Shown here: positions 60,571 through 64,000 of the stretch, piece by piece | Layout of the letters: every line of letters begins with the position of its first letter | Numbering within the stretch: the first letter of the stretch is position 1 | Source: Neospora caninum Liverpool | Taxonomy: Eukaryota; Apicomplexa; Conoidasida; Eucoccidiorida; Sarcocystidae | NCBI RefSeq assembly: GCF_000208865.1 | Contig: NC_018385.1 | Span: 682,001-746,000 of the forward strand | Direction: 5' to 3' | DNA: 64,000 bases | Translations under genes and position numbers: made by a program | The notes under the pieces: model-generated | What the model saw: the letters and a program-made list of their open reading frames with translations, nothing else | The model's database searches: none | Told to the model about the DNA's origin: nothing

Positions 60571-61440
60571 TCACTCAAACGTGTCGGAGGCGGAAAACGC
60601 CACGTAACTTGCAAGGCGGAGGAGGATGCCCATAACCACGAGCAGGTTCGCGATACCGAGGTGGTATTCATCGCGCCAAGTCCTGCCGCGAATGACGATC
60701 CTCGGGGTGTACGGTGTTCCAAAGATGCTCCTAACAATCGCCTCAGCGGCTAGATCCTTCACGACTTCACGACCGATCTGTGCCAAGAACGCCCCCATAC
60801 CGGGGTCTTCCTGCGGCGCGGCGGTATTCTCAGCTTCTAGGGCTGCTGCGTGATCCCGCGCATGCTGCTCCTCCAAGCGTCGGTGCTGCGCGTCCAAGCG
60901 TTGCATCACCATTGCAAAAAGGGACCCTATGACGACTGCAGTCAACGAGATCCCCACCGCGACGCCTGCCGCAGCGCGGTAATGTGTCCTGCGTCTCGCT
61001 GTCGGTCTCTGAAGCTTTCTGTCGGACTCGCGCGAGGGAGTTTCCCCCTGCTCCCCCGCGCGGAGCGCCGCATCCTGGCCGAGTCCGTCGTCACTGGGGC
61101 CCGCGAAATTTCGCCGGACGCGAGACACTGGGGACACGGACACGGCCTCATTTTCCTCCTGCGTCAGGTCTGCGTAGGTGACTGTCCCTTGTCCTTCGAA
61201 ATCGACCGCCTGAACTGGGTGGTAGGGCGGGTCTTCCAGTGAATAGGGCGCTCCAACGACGTGGGGCCGCCGGTTGGTGACGACCACCGGCAAACGAGAA
61301 AAATCGGCGGCGCGCGCGAGGAGCACCGTCGGCGAACCTTGCGGCAGGGACGGAGAACCCACCGAGAAGACGCAGGCCGAAAACACAATGGCCACCCGTC
61401 CCAGTTGGGGCACAGTTCCGGAAGGCGATATTGTCTTCAT
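60571..61440 (-). CDS. Putative secreted or vacuolar membrane protein, dense-granule-like
   Basis: Single-exon frame of 289 aa from an ATG at 61440; the frame is open upstream to 61536, but this Met opens a good signal peptide (LGRVAIVFSACVFSVGS). Then comes a Pro/Val/Glu-rich region (RLPVVVTNRRPHVVGAPYSL), a basic RARRRTH-like stretch, and a transmembrane helix (AAAGVAVGISLTAVVIGSLF). A short charged coiled coil (MQRLDAQHRRLEEQHARDHA) follows, then a GMGAFLAQIGREVVKDLAAE helix and a final hydrophobic segment (LGIANLLVVMGILLRLASYV). Signal peptide, one or two membrane segments, no intron and no known domain fit the pattern of coccidian dense-granule (GRA) proteins, but the identity is not established. 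An RRLEE string resembles the TEXEL export motif (RRLxx), yet it lies in a predicted helix and may be coincidental. Confidence 0.65.
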   Translation of the reverse strand: MKTISPSGTVPQLGRVAIVFSACVFSVGSPSLPQGSPTVLLARAADFSRLPVVVTNRRPHVVGAPYSLEDPPYHPVQAVDFEGQGTVTYADLTQEENEAVSVSPVSRVRRNFAGPSDDGLGQDAALRAGEQGETPSRESDRKLQRPTARRRTHYRAAAGVAVGISLTAVVIGSLFAMVMQRLDAQHRRLEEQHARDHAAALEAENTAAPQEDPGMGAFLAQIGREVVKDLAAEAIVRSIFGTPYTPRIVIRGRTWRDEYHLGIANLLVVMGILLRLASYVAFSASDTFE

Positions 61441-63004
61441 CTCGCCAGCGGGAGAAGTGAGAGGAGCATGAAACCGTAAGAAGGCGCGAACGCTCCGCTC
61501 GCCTGTGTGGATCGTCGGCCAAGAAGTCTCGAGCAAACGTTCACGGACAGGGGCATTCGACGACCGGAGATCGCCGCAGAAGAAAACACTGGATATCGCA
61601 GCAGGGCCTGGGCCAGTGGTTGTGGAGGAATCGGCTGCGACACGGAACTCCGCGCGCGTTTCCGACGCACTGCAGCGCAGCGCCCCACTATAGGCGGGCT
61701 GTGGACCTGAGACCTAACACAGATACCTCGAAAAAAGGAGTGGGGGCAAAATCAGGCACAAGCAAGGTTGTGGCATGGGCGCGATCCTCAATCGCTGGAA
61801 TCCTGGCCGCCACGGGCAGCGCAGCTTCACGCTTTTGGCAGTTTTCTCTCGACACGGGCTGTATGCGTGAAATGATCTTTAAGGCGGACGTATCAATTCG
61901 GTTCAGACGTAAGCAAAACCGCGTTCCGCTCTCGTCCGGGAAAACTCGCAGATGCCCATGCGTGGTGTCGTAAGCGCTCTCGACACCGCGACTCGGAGCG
62001 CCTCTCACTCGACGCCCCCTAAGAAAAGTGACAAAAACGCCGCGCGATCACAAGCGGCGCAACGCATGCGAAAACGGGGGAAAAGAATGCTAGGAGACGT
62101 CCGACTCCCCTGCAACCGACATTCTGAAATTGCTGGGTACCTTTCTCGTAGTGGGGCAAAACAACGCTTAAACTCACCCACAAGAGGCTCTTCCAAGGAA
62201 AACCCTGGAGCCGTCCCAAGAGCGAGCGGGCGGGACCGCGCACGTCGCTCCGCGGCGCAAACCGACGCGCGGAGACGCCGCCGGCACTTGGTGTGTCGCC
62301 ACGAATGCTCCGCGGCTTCAATGCGTCTTCCTTCTCGAGAGAAACCTGTAGCTACGCTGTGCATTGGAAAGTCTCAGGCACTAGAGCGCCTGTCGGCAAG
62401 CGAAGACGCGGAAGTTCGGGGGGATTCCCACCACATGGCGAATCGCCCCGAACTTTTTTAGGCGGCGAAAAGCACACGCGGGAAAACTCCCGCGTCGACA
62501 TGCGAGTTCAGACTGGCAACAGCTGTGCCCCGGCGGAAAGGGAGCCCGCGAGAATGTACACTGGATTTCGTGTGCTGAGCCTTGTTCCAAAAGTCGATTC
62601 CTGACTACACGTATCAGTGTTCACGCAGCGAGAAGCACCGCTATAGGCACAGAGACGAAAACGTTTATATATAAATATATATAAATATATATAAATATAT
62701 ATAAATATATATATATATATATAAATATATGTATATATATATATATGCATATATGTATATATATAAATAAACAGGTAGGATCTCCGATTGTGAACCGCAG
62801 TGTCCTACACAAGACGTGGGACTACCGGTACGGCCAGTCGGGTTTTCAGTGCGAATCCAGCAGCGGTACGAGAGCGGGTATACGGGGCAGCGGTTGTGTC
62901 GAACCCAGTAAAAAAAGGCAGGCTTTGCGCGCCTCGCGGCGTTGTCAGTTCTCTCGAAGAAACTTTGGACCGCGTGGGAAACGCACGGAACGGAGACGTA
63001 CCAG
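61441..63004. other. Spacer upstream of the secreted-protein gene
   Basis: No supportable frame; minus frames at 62364-62005 and 62321-62019 are short and lack motifs. It should contain the promoter of the 61440 gene. It includes a TATAAAT-rich satellite at 62666-62770. Confidence 0.4.
62666..62770. repeat. AT-rich tandem repeat (ATATATAAAT units)
   Basis: Repeated ATATATAAAT-type units of 10-11 bp grade into pure TA on one side. Simple sequence in the spacer between two minus-strand genes. Confidence 0.85.
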
Positions 63005-64000
63005 CTAGAGAGACATCCGTCGGGGTGAGGCTCGACCCCGAAACAGCGCGTGCTGACTGGCTCCGAAAACCTCGAAAGCGCTTGGACAGGGGAGCAAGCA
63101 AAAGCGGTTGTAGGCTTCTGTGCAAAAACAGACCGGACTTCTCTAAATGGACTTGTCTTTCGATTTCTGGGGCAGACCGGAATCTCGGAAGAGAACCGGC
63201 TTACCTTGTATCCACGCTAGAGCCAGTGCCGCAAGCACGAGCGCGACGAGAACGGATTCAACAAGAGTAAAGACGACAGGCGCCACGCCGCAGGGATACT
63301 CGAGAAACACCAAATTGAAAAGGAACGGAAGACGCAAGTGCCGTGGGTCAAACGATCGCCCTCGCGTGGCAGCGCACACTTCGACAAGGAAACCTGCGAA
63401 AGAATCTGTTGTTTCTGCCGGCATGCGAGGCGTCGAGTCCTCGCCGCCAGCGAGAGAAGAGCTCCGAGCCTCGCCGGTCTGGCTGAGAGAAGACGGCGAG
63501 AAAAAGAACGGAACCAAAGGGGTTGTCGGTGCCGCTGCGTTGAACAATCGCCCGCCGGCGTCCGTGGTGAACGTCCAGGGGAGAACCGCGTCGATGGCGG
63601 CAGCGTAGGCGCTTTGAAAACGCCCGGCGAGACTCCCGACGAGTTCTGGCCACTGAAAAGACGTCGGCTTATGCGTAGAGGAAGGCACACGGTTTCGGGT
63701 CTCAGGATCGGTCTGTCTAGGGATAAAGGCCGCATCTGGAGCAGCTAGGAACGGCGCGCACTCGGTGCCAAGCCACGCGACGAGTTCCCGTTTCTGTGAG
63801 GCTGATAAATCCCGACCGGTCTCTTCGCCTGTCGCTTCAGCTTCATCTCGTCCATGTGCGCCGCCGCAGTCTCCCTCCTCGAGTTCCTCTGCGCACCTGT
63901 TCAGCATCTCGGCGCGCGCCGCCTCCGCCGCAGCTCTACAAATCTCCGCTTTGCCGTAAACCCGCACGTGCAGGTCGTCGACGGGGGCGGAGCCGAGATG
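63005..64000 (-). CDS. Partial membrane protein gene entering from the right edge
   Basis: The minus-strand frame is open from the window edge to a good donor at 63204 (CAAG then GTAAGC), so the 5' end is missing. Visible protein: an Ala/Glu-rich helical start (AEICRAAAEAARAEMLNRCA), an acidic stretch (AEATGEETGRDLSASQKREL), then QWPELVGSLAGRFQSAYAAA, and near the end a transmembrane segment (APVVFTLVESVLVALVLAAL). A candidate last exon, 63117-63005, joins in phase after a TTTTTGCACAG acceptor and adds 38 residues to a TAG stop; this join is tentative. No family was recognised. Confidence 0.6.

Overview
The window looks like nuclear DNA of a tissue-cyst coccidian, most probably Toxoplasma gondii or a close relative (Hammondia, Neospora). 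This is inferred from the style of the sequence: moderately GC-rich DNA, intron-rich genes with GTAAGT/GTGAGT donors, long serine- and alanine-rich insertions inside conserved proteins, TA-rich microsatellites in introns and spacers, and large spacers between genes. No species-specific marker was tested. Gene models were built by joining open frames at consensus GT/AG sites and checking that the codon phase matched at each junction. They are predictions, and the least certain exons are named in each entry.

Layout, left to right: (1) the 3' part of a minus-strand alanine-rich coiled-coil gene that runs off the left edge; (2) about 4 kb without a recognisable gene; (3) IFT38/CLUAP1 (+, 6688-11142), convergent with a CS (p23/Sgt1-like) domain gene (-, 12687-15392); (4) a 1.5 kb divergent spacer and a classical thioredoxin (+, 16930-18189) whose intron cuts the WCGPC active site; (5) two tandem tRNA-His(GTG) genes (-) in a 3.8 kb spacer; (6) IFT80 (+, 21986-29932, about 17 exons); (7) a single-pass or secreted protein ending in a thrombospondin type 1 repeat (+, 32117-36555), with perfect hairpins in the spacer before it and directly after its stop codon; (8) SUA5, threonylcarbamoyl-AMP synthase (-, 38468-41823); (9) a transmembrane RING-H2 ubiquitin ligase (-, 44483-50278), followed by a 5 x 41 bp minisatellite just past its stop; (10) a divergent KDEL-receptor/ERD2-family protein with N- and C-terminal extensions (+, 55544-58838); (11) a single-exon secreted or membrane protein of dense-granule-like architecture (-, 60571-61440); (12) the 3' part of a membrane protein gene entering from the right edge (-).

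The main themes are ciliary transport (two IFT-B subunits on the same strand, 11 kb apart, expected to serve the flagella of microgametes), redox and chaperone functions, tRNA-His supply and tRNA modification (SUA5, t6A), and the secretory or endomembrane system (TSR protein, membrane RING ligase, ERD2-like receptor, secreted protein). I found no CRISPR array, transposase, IS element or viral gene. No multi-gene cassette of a new kind is evident. The most unusual features are the split membrane RING gene, the ERD2-like protein with altered ligand contacts, the tandem tRNA-His pair that may be co-transcribed, and two perfect hairpins.
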